A DNA stretch of 64,000 bases from Apostichopus japonicus (Eukaryota > Echinodermata > Holothuroidea > Aspidochirotida > Stichopodidae): contig NC_092568.1 of assembly GCF_037975245.1 (NCBI RefSeq), forward strand, positions 4,795,001 through 4,859,000. Direction: 5' to 3'. The notes under the pieces were generated by a model that was given only the letters and a program-made list of their open reading frames with translations, did not search any database and was not told the DNA's origin. The position numbers and the translations under genes are program-made. Below, piece after piece: positions 10,744-21,763 of the stretch (position 1 is its first letter; every line of letters begins with the position of its first letter).

Positions 10744-13094
10744 ACCAGAAAACCCAACTTGAAACCTCAAAAAGAACCAGGTCTCGCAGATTCCGTCGGA
10801 AAGAGATACAGACCGCATGCAACACCACCAAAAGTGCAGTTGTTACCATTGATTGCCAACTCTCGGCAGGAGAAACAAACCTACTCTCCAAAGGTCTAAA
10901 TTTTTGCCCTAAACCACGGCAAGTAAACGCTCAGAAACTTTCTCTTGACCTAAATCTGTTCTATCGACGCTTACGTCTCCGTGAATTTTTTGCCGACGAA
11001 AATGGCAATAACACCACGCAACAAACCAACGACTTGGATTCCAATTTTAAGCCAAAAAGCTCGTGGAATCCACCCAAGGCCCATTGTGCGCCTCTTGAAT
11101 CATTTATTTCGGCCATTGAAGAGGATGTTAAAACACACACCTCCGCCCCAGATTTCCGCGACAATCTCAACAAAACTGAGAGACAGGCCATTCATGAACT
11201 CCGGAAGCGCGATGACATTGTCATCAAGCCAGCCGACAAGGGTTCTGCAATTGTCGCTATGGGCAAACAATTCTACAGAGAGGAAGCCAACAGACTACTC
11301 GGCAACCCTCTACACTACAAACTCCTAGATTCTGATCCTACTCAAGAAATCACACAAAACGTGAAAAGAGTCATCCAAAAGATAGTCTCTAACGGTTCCA
11401 TTGACCGCAAGTTAGGCCAAAACCTCCTGGAAAACGACCCAAAACCTGGTCGCTTTTATTTTCTGCCTAAAATTCACAAAGAAGGCAATCCCGGGAGGCC
11501 CATAATATCGGGTAATGGCACAGCGACTGAAAAAATTTCCAAATTCGTGGATCTCCTCATCCAACCTCTCGTTTCGGCCCTACCGTCCTATGTGCAGGAC
11601 ACTACGGATTTCATCCGGAAAATTGGGGAAATAAAAAATCTTCCCTTATCCTCTCTGTTAGTTACCTTGGATGTGTCTTCGTTATACACAAATATCCCTA
11701 ACGAAGAGGGCATTTCGGCCTGCACAAAAGCATTCAAACCGAAACGTGGCAAAACCCCCACGAAGAAAGAATTGGCCGAATTAATGCAACTTATCTTGAC
11801 CAACAATAATCTGGTATTTGGCAACAAACACTACCTCCAAATTCATGGCACCGCAATGGGTACCAAAATGGCACCGTCTTTTGCCAACATCTTTATGGGA
11901 AACCTCGAGAAAGAATTTTTATCTCGACAAAACTTGAAACCACACACGTGGTTACGTTACATTGACGATATCTTTATGATATGGACCCATGGTGAGGCAA
12001 ATCTAAAACTCTTCATTGATGACATAAACTCGTTTCATCACACTATCAAATTCACTGCTGATTTTTCTGGACTTGGCGTTCACTTTCTGGACACCACCGT
12101 GACCCTACAAAATGGTTCACTCAAAACAGACTTGTTCAATAAACCCACGAACAAGCACAACTACCTCTTACCAAGCAGTTGCCATCCACGTCACTGTACT
12201 AGAAATATTCCGTACAGTCAAGCGTTGCGCATTCGACGCATTTGCTCCTCTGAAGTCGATTTTGATTCACGCACTAAAGAACTGTCACAACACCTCCTAA
12301 ACAGACAGTATTTTCGGGGTACTATTGAAAATGCCATCAAAAAGGCTAAAAGCAAACCCCGTACCGAAACATTGACGTACAAAACTCGTCAAACCAGTTC
12401 CAAAAGGGTACCATTGGTTACTGAATTCCACCCTGGTCTCCCACCACTGGCTAATATCATTCAGAAGAATTTTCACCTACTTCAAGGCACCGAACGCCTG
12501 AAATCAGTATTCCCAGAATTACCTGTCATCGCTTTTAAAAGACCCAGCAACCTACGGGATATCTTAGTTCGGGCATCCTTTCGGGATGACACCCCATTAG
12601 GGGAAAGCAAAACAGAAACTACAGGATCATCGCCCTGTACACAAAATTGCAAAACGTGCTTACTTGTCGATTCGACCGGGGCCTTTCAGAGCAACCAAAC
12701 CAAACGCACGTTCCAAATTCGGCACAAAATTAACTGCCTATCCAAAAATGTCATTTACCTCATCTACTGCAATATTTGTAACTTACAATACATTGGAGAG
12801 TCAAAAAACACTCTTAGAATGAGAATGACACAACATAGATCGGCGATCAAAACAAAAAAGATCTACCAACCTGTTGCAAATCACTTCAATCTCCAAAATC
12901 ATTCAATTGAGAATTTGCGTGTTATTGCCATTGACCAGAACGATTCTTGGACAGATAAATCTAGGAAAGCGAAAGAAAATTTCTGGGAACTAAACCTAAA
13001 GACCACGGCACCATTCGGTTTAAACATCAGAAACGATTTGCCGTCCCAGATAAACCAAAACAATTCCTTTACAATTACGACGGAATCGGATTAA
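10744..13094 (+). CDS. PLE polyprotein: reverse transcriptase + GIY-YIG endonuclease
   Basis: The frame is open from about 10710 to the TAA at 13092-13094, giving about 783 codons from the inversion boundary. No in-frame ATG is seen near the beginning, so the true N terminus is probably lost or lies upstream in an ancestral copy. Features in order: the N-terminal PLE motif LLSKGLNFCP (10881-10910) and FYRRLRLREFF; RT motifs KPADKGSAIV, FYFLPKIHKEG, LDVSSLYTNIP, GTAMGTKMAP and catalytic YIDDIF; then a C-terminal Cys-rich linker and GIY-YIG endonuclease (YLIYCNICNLQYIGES, RMRMTQHRSAI). No frameshift or stop interrupts it, so the copy is young. It would nick DNA and copy its RNA at the target. 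Confidence 0.9.
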
Positions 13095-13123
13095 AATAAT
13101 CCGACGCGGATTAAAATAATCCG
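13087..13123 (+). other. Twin hairpins overlapping the PLE stop codon
   Basis: Two copies of CGGATTA-AAA-TAATCCG (13087-13103 and 13107-13123), each a perfect 7-bp stem with a 3-nt loop. The first contains the TAA stop. The left arm carries the mirror copy near 9248-9284. A role in RNA processing or 3'-end recognition is possible but unproven. Confidence 0.7.
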
Positions 13124-13251
13124 AATTTCTAAAACTTCTGCTCAATTCAGCAGAAATCAGTAAGTCGCTTTGCCCTTACAACCTTGCCGACATCTCCTCT
13201 ATAAAACAGTTTCAATTCCTGCTACTCCTTGTCACTTTCGGTGATCATGCA

Positions 13252-13278
13252 CTGAAGAAGAGCTAGTTTTGCTCGAAA
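13252..13278 (+). other. Hammerhead-ribozyme-like core in the PLE 3' end
   Basis: CTGAAGA at 13252-13258, stem GAGC/GCTC (13260-13263 with 13271-13274), then GAAA at 13275-13278, in the order of a hammerhead catalytic core around stem II. One extra A lies between the core and the stem, and stems I and III are not clear, so it may be degenerate. Hammerhead motifs are known in PLE terminal repeats. The inverted arm has the same motif at 9119-9093. Confidence 0.45.
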
Positions 13279-13404
13279 GCTCTGCAAAAACCAAACATTG
13301 GCTGTTTTACTTCCAATCACTTACCTAATTTAATTATTGTATCTCACTCGAGATCCAGCCTTTCTCTAAATGCAGCATAGTTGTTTAACAGTTTTTCCGT
13401 TATT

Positions 13405-13436
<32 letters not shown>

Positions 13437-13438
<2 letters not shown>

Positions 13439-13745
13439 TCCGGCTTTAGGAATCACAAATGATTTTCGAGTTGGATAGCATCATGTTTGATCTCTAGAGT
13501 AGGGCAAAATATGTCACCAAAAACAGAACTAGTATTGTTCGATATAGGTGACAAACGCCTACAGTGGAATTACGATCTTCCTTACCGGTTTCGAACCTCT
13601 GGACATACAATCAGCGTCCATAGCCTAGTGGTTAGGGTGTCCGCGTACAGAGCGGGAGGCCCGTGGTTCGAATCCCGGTGGAGGCTGAAAGTTTTTTCAC
13701 TGTTCTTGATTTTCCAACTCATTACGATTTTCATTTATATATATT
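13437..13745 (+). mobile_element. tRNA-derived SINE, copy 2
   Basis: Contains the tRNA-like segment at about 13613-13686 with A box (TAGCCTAGTGG) and B box (GGTTCGAATCC), anticodon loop GTACAGA. The conserved 5' part begins at ggctttaggaatcac and the tail ends in (TA)n. Short ORFs here are translations of the SINE. Confidence 0.72.
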
Positions 13746-13809
13746 CATTTGCCTTTGTCGTTTACCTCCATTGCATTAACATAAAGTCTGTTCAAAGTAT
13801 CTCTTTCGA

Positions 13810-14108
13810 GATCCAGCTTTAGGAATCACAAATGATTTTCGAGTTGGATAGCATCATGTTTGATCTCTAGAGTAGGGCAAAATATGTCACCAAATACAGA
13901 ACTAGTATTGTTCGATATAGGTGACAAACGCCTACAGTGGAATTACGATCTTCCTTACCGGTTTCGAACCTCTGGACATACAATCAGCGTCCATAGCCTA
14001 GTGGTTAGGGTGTCCGCGTACAGAGCGGGAGGCCCGTGGTTCGAATCCCGGTGAAGGCTGAAAGTTTTTTCACTGTTCTTGATTTTCCAACTCATTACGA
14101 TTTTCATT
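13810..14108 (+). mobile_element. tRNA-derived SINE, copy 3 (tandem with copy 2)
   Basis: Near-identical to copy 2 and about 373 bp downstream in the same orientation, so the two form a tandem unit. It ends at a long TA/T-rich microsatellite. Confidence 0.72.
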
Positions 14109-14152
14109 TATATATATATATATATATGTTTATATATATATATATGTTTATA

Positions 14153-14191
<39 letters not shown>

Positions 14192-14192
14192 A
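14108..14192. repeat. TA-rich microsatellite with poly-T
   Basis: (TA)n interrupted by tatgttta units, then a run of about 18 T. Confidence 0.92.
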
Positions 14193-15304
14193 CTGCCCTG
14201 TCCGGTTTAATACATTCATTCTTTAAAAATGAGTTACACTGTGAGAAATCTCTGTACTTTTACATGATAAAGTACTGGCAACAAATTTCAAACTGACAAA
14301 GCCCCGTCGTGTCTGCTTATTATATCCACTGACCATACTCTGGCCCAGTATATGGAACTTGTGAAGTATATATAATCTGGTTGAATTTCGTTATAACGAG
14401 TTTGAACTTGCAAGTTGACGAGAAACAAACTCGTTATAATACAAAGATTGTTCAACAACGGGATTAAAAGTCGCTATTACGAGTTTAAAATCCGTTATTA
14501 CAAATTTTATTTCGTTATCACGAAATTATATTATGTTGAACAAAATTTGTTAACATGTTTTTGCTTATAATTGATTTTGAGGGATGATATAAGGGACTGA
14601 ACAGAATATAACTCCACACTATTACATAACCGTAGTTATCATATTTTGGTACTAAGTTATCTGTATAGTAACTGCCTTAAACAGCAAAACTAATAAACTA
14701 AACTAAGATATCATCGTACTAGTATGTATCGTATTTACTATTGAACATCCCAGCTTATACCACATATAGGTCTAGTATCGGTCATCGTCACATAAGAATA
14801 ACATATTAAGAACCGTAGACAAGAGGACTCCGATATCTACATCATTGGCATAACAGTCGAAAAGAAATGATTTGTTCAACGTCTGTGATATTATTTCCGA
14901 CTGCACAAGAGTGATTGAAAACTATTTGCTACTGCATGATATAACTGAATGTGAAGTTGTGGGAGGGAGGCTACTGAAGTATCCAATCGATGAGGTGAAT
15001 GTATTCATCTGGTAATTGTTGATTGATTGATGTTTTACAGAAATTAAGATGGTAACTATTACGTTGGCATTAGTGCTTCTTTGTTATTATTGTTGTTGTT
15101 ATCTACGTAGCAATACATGTGACAGAGGAACTGTTGAAGATATGACATACATATTTCAAGATGTCAATTATTTGGTTAAGAGGAATAAGATGATGATACT
15201 GATATATTTAAGTTTATAATAAAAGTCAGCGTAGAATAGGCACAGTTTAGTCTACTGCATGGGTGGATATTTAGTGACAGTGAACAGGGTGGACAGGATA
15301 TAAA
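14193..15304. other. No gene recognised
   Basis: AT-rich noncoding sequence. Around 14390-14530 short cgttat(a/t)acga-type motifs recur in both orientations, possibly the remains of a foldback element, but no TIR pair could be fixed. Confidence 0.5.
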
Positions 15305-15308
15305 TTAA

Positions 15309-15461
15309 AAGAATTGTCCAGGTCAAAATTTGTTGTTGATATGTTACAAAAGAACATAATCTCAAACACTGTACATAGGAATTGAATGCAAACTTCACTA
15401 GATTGCTTTGATTATGTTCCTCTTTAACATATCAAATTAAATTTTGACCTGGTCTATTCTT
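15309..15461. mobile_element. 153-bp foldback MITE with TTAA target duplication
   Basis: Inverted arms of about 55 bp (from aagaattgtccaggtc to gacctggtctattctt) enclose a loop of about 45 bp. TTAA flanks both ends (15305-15308 and 15462-15465), as in piggyBac- and Kolobok-type elements. Non-coding. Confidence 0.75.
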
Positions 15462-15486
15462 TTAAGTAAAATTTAAAACTATATAT

Positions 15487-15488
15487 GC

Positions 15489-15519
<31 letters not shown>

Positions 15520-15605
15520 AATATATATATATAAATATATATATATTTATATATATATTTATCTATATACATATATACATCTATCTATATCTATCTATAT
15601 ATATC

Positions 15606-15645
<40 letters not shown>
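15487..15645. repeat. TA/ATCT microsatellite
   Basis: (TA)n with interspersed atctatctat units. Confidence 0.92.
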
Positions 15646-15647
<2 letters not shown>

Positions 15648-15911
15648 GTTATATTTATAAGTGTATCTAAAACAGATACAATTAATCCCTACTCATACGA
15701 TTGTCTGATCCCTAAATTGGGACATAGAACATTAATTTATTTTCTTGTTAATGTTAGAAATGATACAAAATTAATATTTTCGAAATGAGGACAAGTTTAT
15801 GCAATTTAAACAGTCACCAACGTCTATTTACAATTTACACAATCACTTATAGGCTACAAGGTAAAGGAAGTGGCCTTAAAGCAGAATAAATTAATTGACA
15901 AGGTCAAGAAA

Positions 15912-16304
15912 CAGTGGCGGAGCGTCCATATAGTCAGGGGCGGATGCCCCCCCCCCCCTGACGGACTCAAATGGACTGCTGGGCCCTTTTCAGCTTTTTA
16001 CCACTCTTTACTTATTCGCGATTATTGACTTTTTTATTGCGCTCTCATCTACCTATTGACATTTGTCACATTTTGTTCGTGTAATTTCCTGACAAAATGC
16101 TCTAACGGCTATTTATTCTTCGTTTATTTGCAAATTTGCAAGGCCCGGAAAGGGTCATTTCCGGTGATCTAGGGAGTATCTATACTCAAAAAAATTCTGT
16201 ACGCTCCGCGCCAACTTGTGGTGGCGCTCCGCTTAGATAGTGTCCAAAGCGCCCTTACAGACCATTCTCGCCCCCTCTGACCAATACCCCTAGCTCCGCC
16301 ACTG
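15912..16304. mobile_element. 393-bp hAT MITE with 8-bp target duplication
   Basis: Termini CAGTGGCGGAGC and GCTCCGCCACTG are inverted repeats. The exact 8-bp direct repeat TCAAGAAA flanks it (15904-15911 and 16305-16312), diagnostic of hAT. Non-coding; its sister copy is at 50948-51323. Confidence 0.9.
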
Positions 16305-16312
16305 TCAAGAAA

Positions 16313-18650
16313 TGGTAGATGACCGGTGATACAACCAATATTTACCCATGGTGATCAAACATGGCATCAAATCAAACGTATAGCTTCATATATCGTTGAC
16401 TTAGGTAAGAAAATGAAAGCTGTAATAATCAAACCATTAACAAATATTCAAATAATTGCGATGGCTTACATAATCAAACGTAGCACTATACGATTATAAC
16501 TACTTGAAGGTCATCACTTCATAATCAAACTAAAGAGTTGCAAAACCCTTTGTTGTTTAATTTGACATTGCTCCTTTGCAACATGAACATGAATCATATA
16601 AAACAAATCTTAGGTATATAAGAAAGTGAAAACTTACACATAAAATACAGTATTTTTAATCGTAAAAGCAAAAATACATTTGAATGATTAAACTAACGAT
16701 GAAATAAGTAATAAAATTAATAAATTGCGTTGTGAAAACTTGGTTAGTCAACTGGAGAGAACGTTTAAATGAGCAAATTTACAATGAAAACCAAAGAAAA
16801 CATTCTTGCACCAAGTGATTAATATAGAAAAGTATGATAATGATGAATTAAACGCTGTAAAACTACTTCAAGATACTGATTGGAAACAAATAGATATACA
16901 TTCTACGGCTATGACAGTGATAGTGAGTCTAGTTGATTCCCTGTCCAGAACTAATTTGCCTCAGTCCATAAAAAACTGTTTATAAGTTTCAAAGCGTGGT
17001 GTCACACGTGATGGGGCATCTGATCATGATTCATGGTTGTGTTCAATGATACCTACTTCAGAATATTATTTATATTCATCAAAGACATCACTGAATGAAC
17101 CAATCATGTGTGATAAAGCAACAACGCATGGTCCTAATGTTTGGTTATGTTTTTCTTTGTCTGAAAATACGGGCTCCTAAGCTAGACGTCTGAAAATGGA
17201 CCGACACCGTACACGTGGGAATAAACAGGGGAAAACTTATTGGTCAAAAGAGCGAAAGGTTAAAGACCTTGCAGGAGTTTGGCAGGAACTTAAAGGGGGT
17301 ATAATATCACTTCCTCACAATAAGCAGGGTCGTAGCCATCGGGAACTGTGGAACACGTGCATCACTCTTCCAGTCCGTAAGATTTGCCTCCATTTTCTTT
17401 ATATTCATGATGACAGATGCACGCCAAGTAGTACTCGCAAATGAAGTTAAACGTGATGGAAAATATAGCACCATGAATACATTTTGGAAGTTACAGAAAT
17501 GAAAACACAGTTCTTCCGACGGATAAGAATCCAAACTTGATATCATTGAAACTAATGTGTGGAGAAAGAGAGGCTATCTTTCAGAAAATGTTACAATGAT
17601 TCTAATTAGTTGAGATTTGCCACCGGACAAGACGTTGACAAATCAGGGGTTCGTTTTTATTTGCTTGAAGTAAATCACTTCAAATCACGTCAGTGGAGCG
17701 AATTTATAATACAATGTGTGTACGTCAACACCACAGGTTGTAGGTACAACAGCGGGGAGTCATCTTACTGTTAACTCTAAATTTTGGGTGATGTAAGATT
17801 GCGAATTGTCCAGCATGGAATTGACATGCAATGAGCACAAACATTTGGCTTCCCCACCTTACACTACTTTTGTAAGACTATTCACATATTTCTAAATGGC
17901 TGTGTTGACTTGATACTATAATTATTACATCAAGGTTGGTATGAGCTCGATAATACCATTTCTTCTTCAGTCTAACCACATTTTCGAAATTACATATTTA
18001 CGATTAACTTCTCACTAACTATGTTGCAATTATGACAAATTAACTAATAAATAAGTGAATCATACAGCACTTTTGACATTAAGAAATGGAAGTTCTCAAC
18101 TTTATAAAGTGCACTTATAGTCTTATACATTTTTGAAAACATGTTGATAATGTTCGTCCCAGGGGAGGTTAGAATCAAAACAACTACATGCAAATTATTA
18201 TGTGATATTGGTGAAATATTATATAATTAGTTTTACTGTCATCTAAAGACTGCAGTTATTCGAGAATTAGGGATATTCGTAAATTAGATGGATAGAAGGA
18301 TAGATAGATAAGCGGACGATTGCATGATGTATCAAATACTGCCGAGTGACCGGTATGTAAGCATCCTGTAGTATCTGACCCAACCGAAATTATCATATCA
18401 TAATATTTTGGTTGAAGAAGCAATTCTTCCTGATTTATTATTTGACTTTTGTTTTCTCGTCATCTTCTTAACATTTTACAACTCTAACGCTTTTTGCTGC
18501 TTCCTTTCAAATGTCTAAACCCGTCCCATGGAGTTAATAAAACGGTTTATAAACTGTTCTTATAACGTGGAAAGGTAGAGAAACTTGCTATGATCATGAA
18601 AGGGAAACCCCATAAGGTAATTTACGAAGAGGTTTTAATATCACTATGCA
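16313..18650. other. No gene recognised between the receptor copies
   Basis: AT-rich sequence with only short ORFs lacking family motifs. It precedes the 3' end of unit B. No RNA gene or complete transposon was identified. Confidence 0.5.
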
Positions 18651-18731
18651 ACATAAACTCAATGGTTATTCAAATAGAAATGTGCAAAATAACTACAAAA
18701 TGGCAGGGTACTACGAGCCACGCTATAGCAG

Positions 18732-19009
18732 TTACCCGTCATTAACTTGTAATCCGATTTCCTCTCCCTGAGGCGCTGCATTGTAATTGTTTCCATTTTT
18801 TCTTGTTCTACAAAAGTAGATAGCTGCATGCACTGGTATTGTAGCGATGATGACAATGGACAATAGGGCGCAGATGGCCCAGCAGCTAACACAATCTGTT
18901 GGTGACGGTGACGGTAACGGTGACGGTGACGGTGACGGTGACGATGACAATGTCGGTGAAGGTGACGGTGTCGAAGACGATGATGGTGGAGGGTTCGCGG
19001 TATGGTTTC
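18732..19009 (-). CDS. IgSF copy B exon 4: stalk, transmembrane helix, tail
   Basis: TTTTCAG acceptor above 19009 and TAA stop at 18734-18732. The stalk is Ser-Pro rich (SPSPSP-type repeats rather than the SSPTL of copy A), followed by DCVSC and a helix with LLSIVIIATIPVHAAIYF. The tail is longer (RTRKNG through EEIGLQVNDG) and lacks the YDSL motif of copy A. Confidence 0.78.
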
Positions 19010-20216
19010 CTGAAAAAACAGATAACATCATGTTATCATGGCTTCATATATATAATGTCTTAGGATAGTAAACCTTATAAGGCAGAATTCATTTCTTGTT
19101 TGTCTTTACTTCTTTTTGTTGCATTACATTTTTGTTTGTCCTTACTTTCAGCCGCTAGAATTGAGTTTTTGAAACCATATTTTAGGAAAAGACCCAGTTC
19201 TAATCAAATGAAGCATTTGTTTCAATCATTGGGTAAAACTGTCCTTGTAAATTTAAGTAAATTTGTTAGTAAGATTCTGAAAACTTTTGTCTCTTAAAGA
19301 AGGTTCTTTCTCTAAACAGTTTCATCTAACTTCAGACTTTCTAAAATCTTCCTCCACCCCCCCCCCTTTCTCCTCTCAAACTATTCCGCACAAATCGTTG
19401 AGAGAACGTGCGTCAATCTTTTCTCTTTCCTTATTACTCCCAATGATCTTAAGGTATATGTTTTTGTCATTTTTTTTAATCTTTGGATTGCTATTGAAGT
19501 GTACCGTGTATATGTATTTTATACCTCACTGAGGTGGTGTGGAGAAAATAAACTGAAACTGTAAAGTTATTGTTATACTAAAACTAAATTTGCTACATTT
19601 GTACTAAGCTCCGTTATGTCAGAAAAGGGAATGTATTAGGGTCCTCCCCTCTCCCTGGTTCCCATTCCTGCCCTTCCTCCAAATGCTGAGGAAAGGAAAA
19701 ATGAAGGAAGTCATAACAAACAACAAAAGGAGTTTGTGGCAGCTTCGCCTGTACCCATTGAAATATTCCCAGGCTGAAGGCATTCGATGTGATACAGTTT
19801 GACCACTTACTGATGTTTGCACCCTCTAAAACCCACCACCCCCTCCTCCCCTCCTCCTCTTCCCCGCGGATGTAGCTCTAAAGTAAGATCGCATATCGGA
19901 TCAAAATACCTGATGAGAAAAGATCTGCATGTTAAGAATAAAAGAGACACCTTTTCTTTGTAATTTTTTAGTTTTTGGTTTTGATTTCGGGGTTGAACGC
20001 GAATGGGAAATGAGTAAATGTAATTCAAAATGTGGAAATCATTGAGGTATAGGGAAAAGAGGCAATTTTTTCTTTTTACATATTCCAGGGAGTTATGTAT
20101 ATTGTAACACTTACGTTCATTAAATCAGAAGCGAAGGGGTCAGAGGCGGGCAAACATGTGCAATGTGTATTGAAAACTTTACAAACGAGAAAGCTCGAAA
20201 ATTGCCAAGCTCTTAC

Positions 20217-21119
20217 CATTCATTTTCAATGTAGCATACGACTCGTGACGAAATTTATACCCTGAAAGAATGACAACACATTGTAGACATTCCGGATACT
20301 CGATATCTTCTTGGTCATCGCTAATGGTAACTTGGATTGTAACGGATGAATTGCATCTATCGAGGATACATGACGAGGAAGCTGACATATTGAAGATCGA
20401 AATATTTCTGTTGAGCACTGTCCAGGAGATGTCTGCTGCAGGATGAGTGTTATTAACAACACATGTCAAGTCTACGTTTCCGTTGTCAGCAGCAATAATG
20501 CAATGGTGTTTACTTTCACAATTTTTGATGAATGATACACTATTGTCATCTGGTGTTTTGTAACGATGCAACATCATCGAAGATCTTGTGTAAGTATGAT
20601 TCACAAGACATATTGAAGTTAGTATCAGTTGGCCAGGATCATCGTATTTATCTGTCATAGTAATGGTCTTGCCACTAGGTTCTGCTGTTTGAATAAACAT
20701 TGTTTCGCTATCACAACTACTTTGTAGTACCTCATTATAACTAGTGTCCTCATTAATATCAATGTATTTGGTCCTGTATACATTAGCAAGATTTGTAGGT
20801 CCCATCAAAAGAACCGACGCGTTCTTCGTCCTTTCGGAAACTGATAAACCTGATGGGGTACATGTCAGGGTTTGTGTTTTTTCGATATCTATCTTTACAT
20901 TGATGGTAGAAGAAGACACAAACATATCTGAGGATTGGTCCTTGTAACTCTGTTCAGTGGCGTCCATCACTGCCGCCTCCGCAGTATCATTGTACCAAGT
21001 TAGAGTTACTGCTGGCCGTCCAATCATTGTACATGTCAACTTGAGTTCACCATACCAAAACAAACGGCAATCATCACCCTGGCAACCATCTATTGCGGGA
21101 AACATCTGTGTTGTGGGTA
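20217..21119 (-). CDS. IgSF copy B exon 3: two or three Ig-like domains
   Basis: Exactly 903 nt as in copy A, with the same acceptor and donor. Cys and Trp landmarks are all kept (LTCT, LTWY, LTCTPSG, LTCVVNN, ISWTV, LQCVV). About 20 of 300 residues differ from copy A. Confidence 0.8.
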
Positions 21120-21454
21120 CTAAAAAGAAAAGAACATTACAGAAAGGTACCTTCGGAAAGTATAAAAAAATCCCTTCGAAAGGGATTTCACAGGTATTTT
21201 AACCGATAATTTAGCTGTTCAAACATTTAATCAGACTTTTAGTGTTTTTTTTTCAACATGTTACTAACTGCTTCTGACATAACGTGATGCTTATACAACG
21301 TTGACTCCCATGTTTTCAAAATCAGATATTTAGACAAGTAGAACATACTGTCTATGGTATACCCAGGTTAGCTACTGAGTGACAAAGTCTCACAAGAGAC
21401 TGTGAATGGCACCTCAATGGTCTCACTATGTATCATCAACATATAAGTTCTTAC

Positions 21455-21763
21455 CCACGACAAGTACGTCTATGGACGTGGATACATCGCCACCAGCATC
21501 TAAAATAGCGTCAACACGATACCTCCCTTCATCACTCAGCGAAACGTTTCTAAATACCAGGGAACCGTTCTGAGCAATCGTCAAGTCATTGCTTCTAGGT
21601 CCGGCCTGCCTGTCATCTAGTAACGTGACAACGGATTGTGAATAATCGTCAAAATACCAGTAGAAGCCATATACAGGCTCACTTACACTGCAGTTGATGA
21701 TACCAGGTCGATGAAGATTAAGATACAGCCGTGAATCGCAATGGACTGTAGGTTCTGTCTCTT
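21455..21763 (-). CDS. IgSF copy B exon 2: V-like Ig domain
   Basis: 309 nt, phase 1-1, same splice sites as copy A. The core Trp and the SDEGRYRV motif are kept, again with Val at the position of the second Ig Cys. Residues after the core Trp differ (FDDYSQSV against FGNNPQSI in A). Confidence 0.8.

Larger units (their letters stand above)
9044..13327. mobile_element. Penelope-like element in head-to-head inverted arrangement
   Basis: Two arms of 1700 bp (9044-10743 and 11628-13327) are inverted copies of each other, identical wherever compared, around an 884-bp unique centre. The right arm plus the centre form the longer, plus-strand unit. The left arm is a 5'-truncated inverted unit. RT plus GIY-YIG endonuclease identifies the PLE superfamily, in which partial tandem or inverted terminal copies (pseudo-LTRs) are known. 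The left end abuts a TA microsatellite, a frequent PLE target. The unlike outer flanks argue against a simple fold-back assembly artefact. Confidence 0.88.

Noticed and set aside
9044..13327. Palindrome as a fold-back read artefact
   Set aside because: The outer flanks differ and both arms end at the element end, while an artefact would also invert the flanks. Long reads would still settle it.
17196..17546. Overlapping ORFs of about 80 codons on both strands
   Set aside because: No motif, no repeat relation and no splice context; chance frames.
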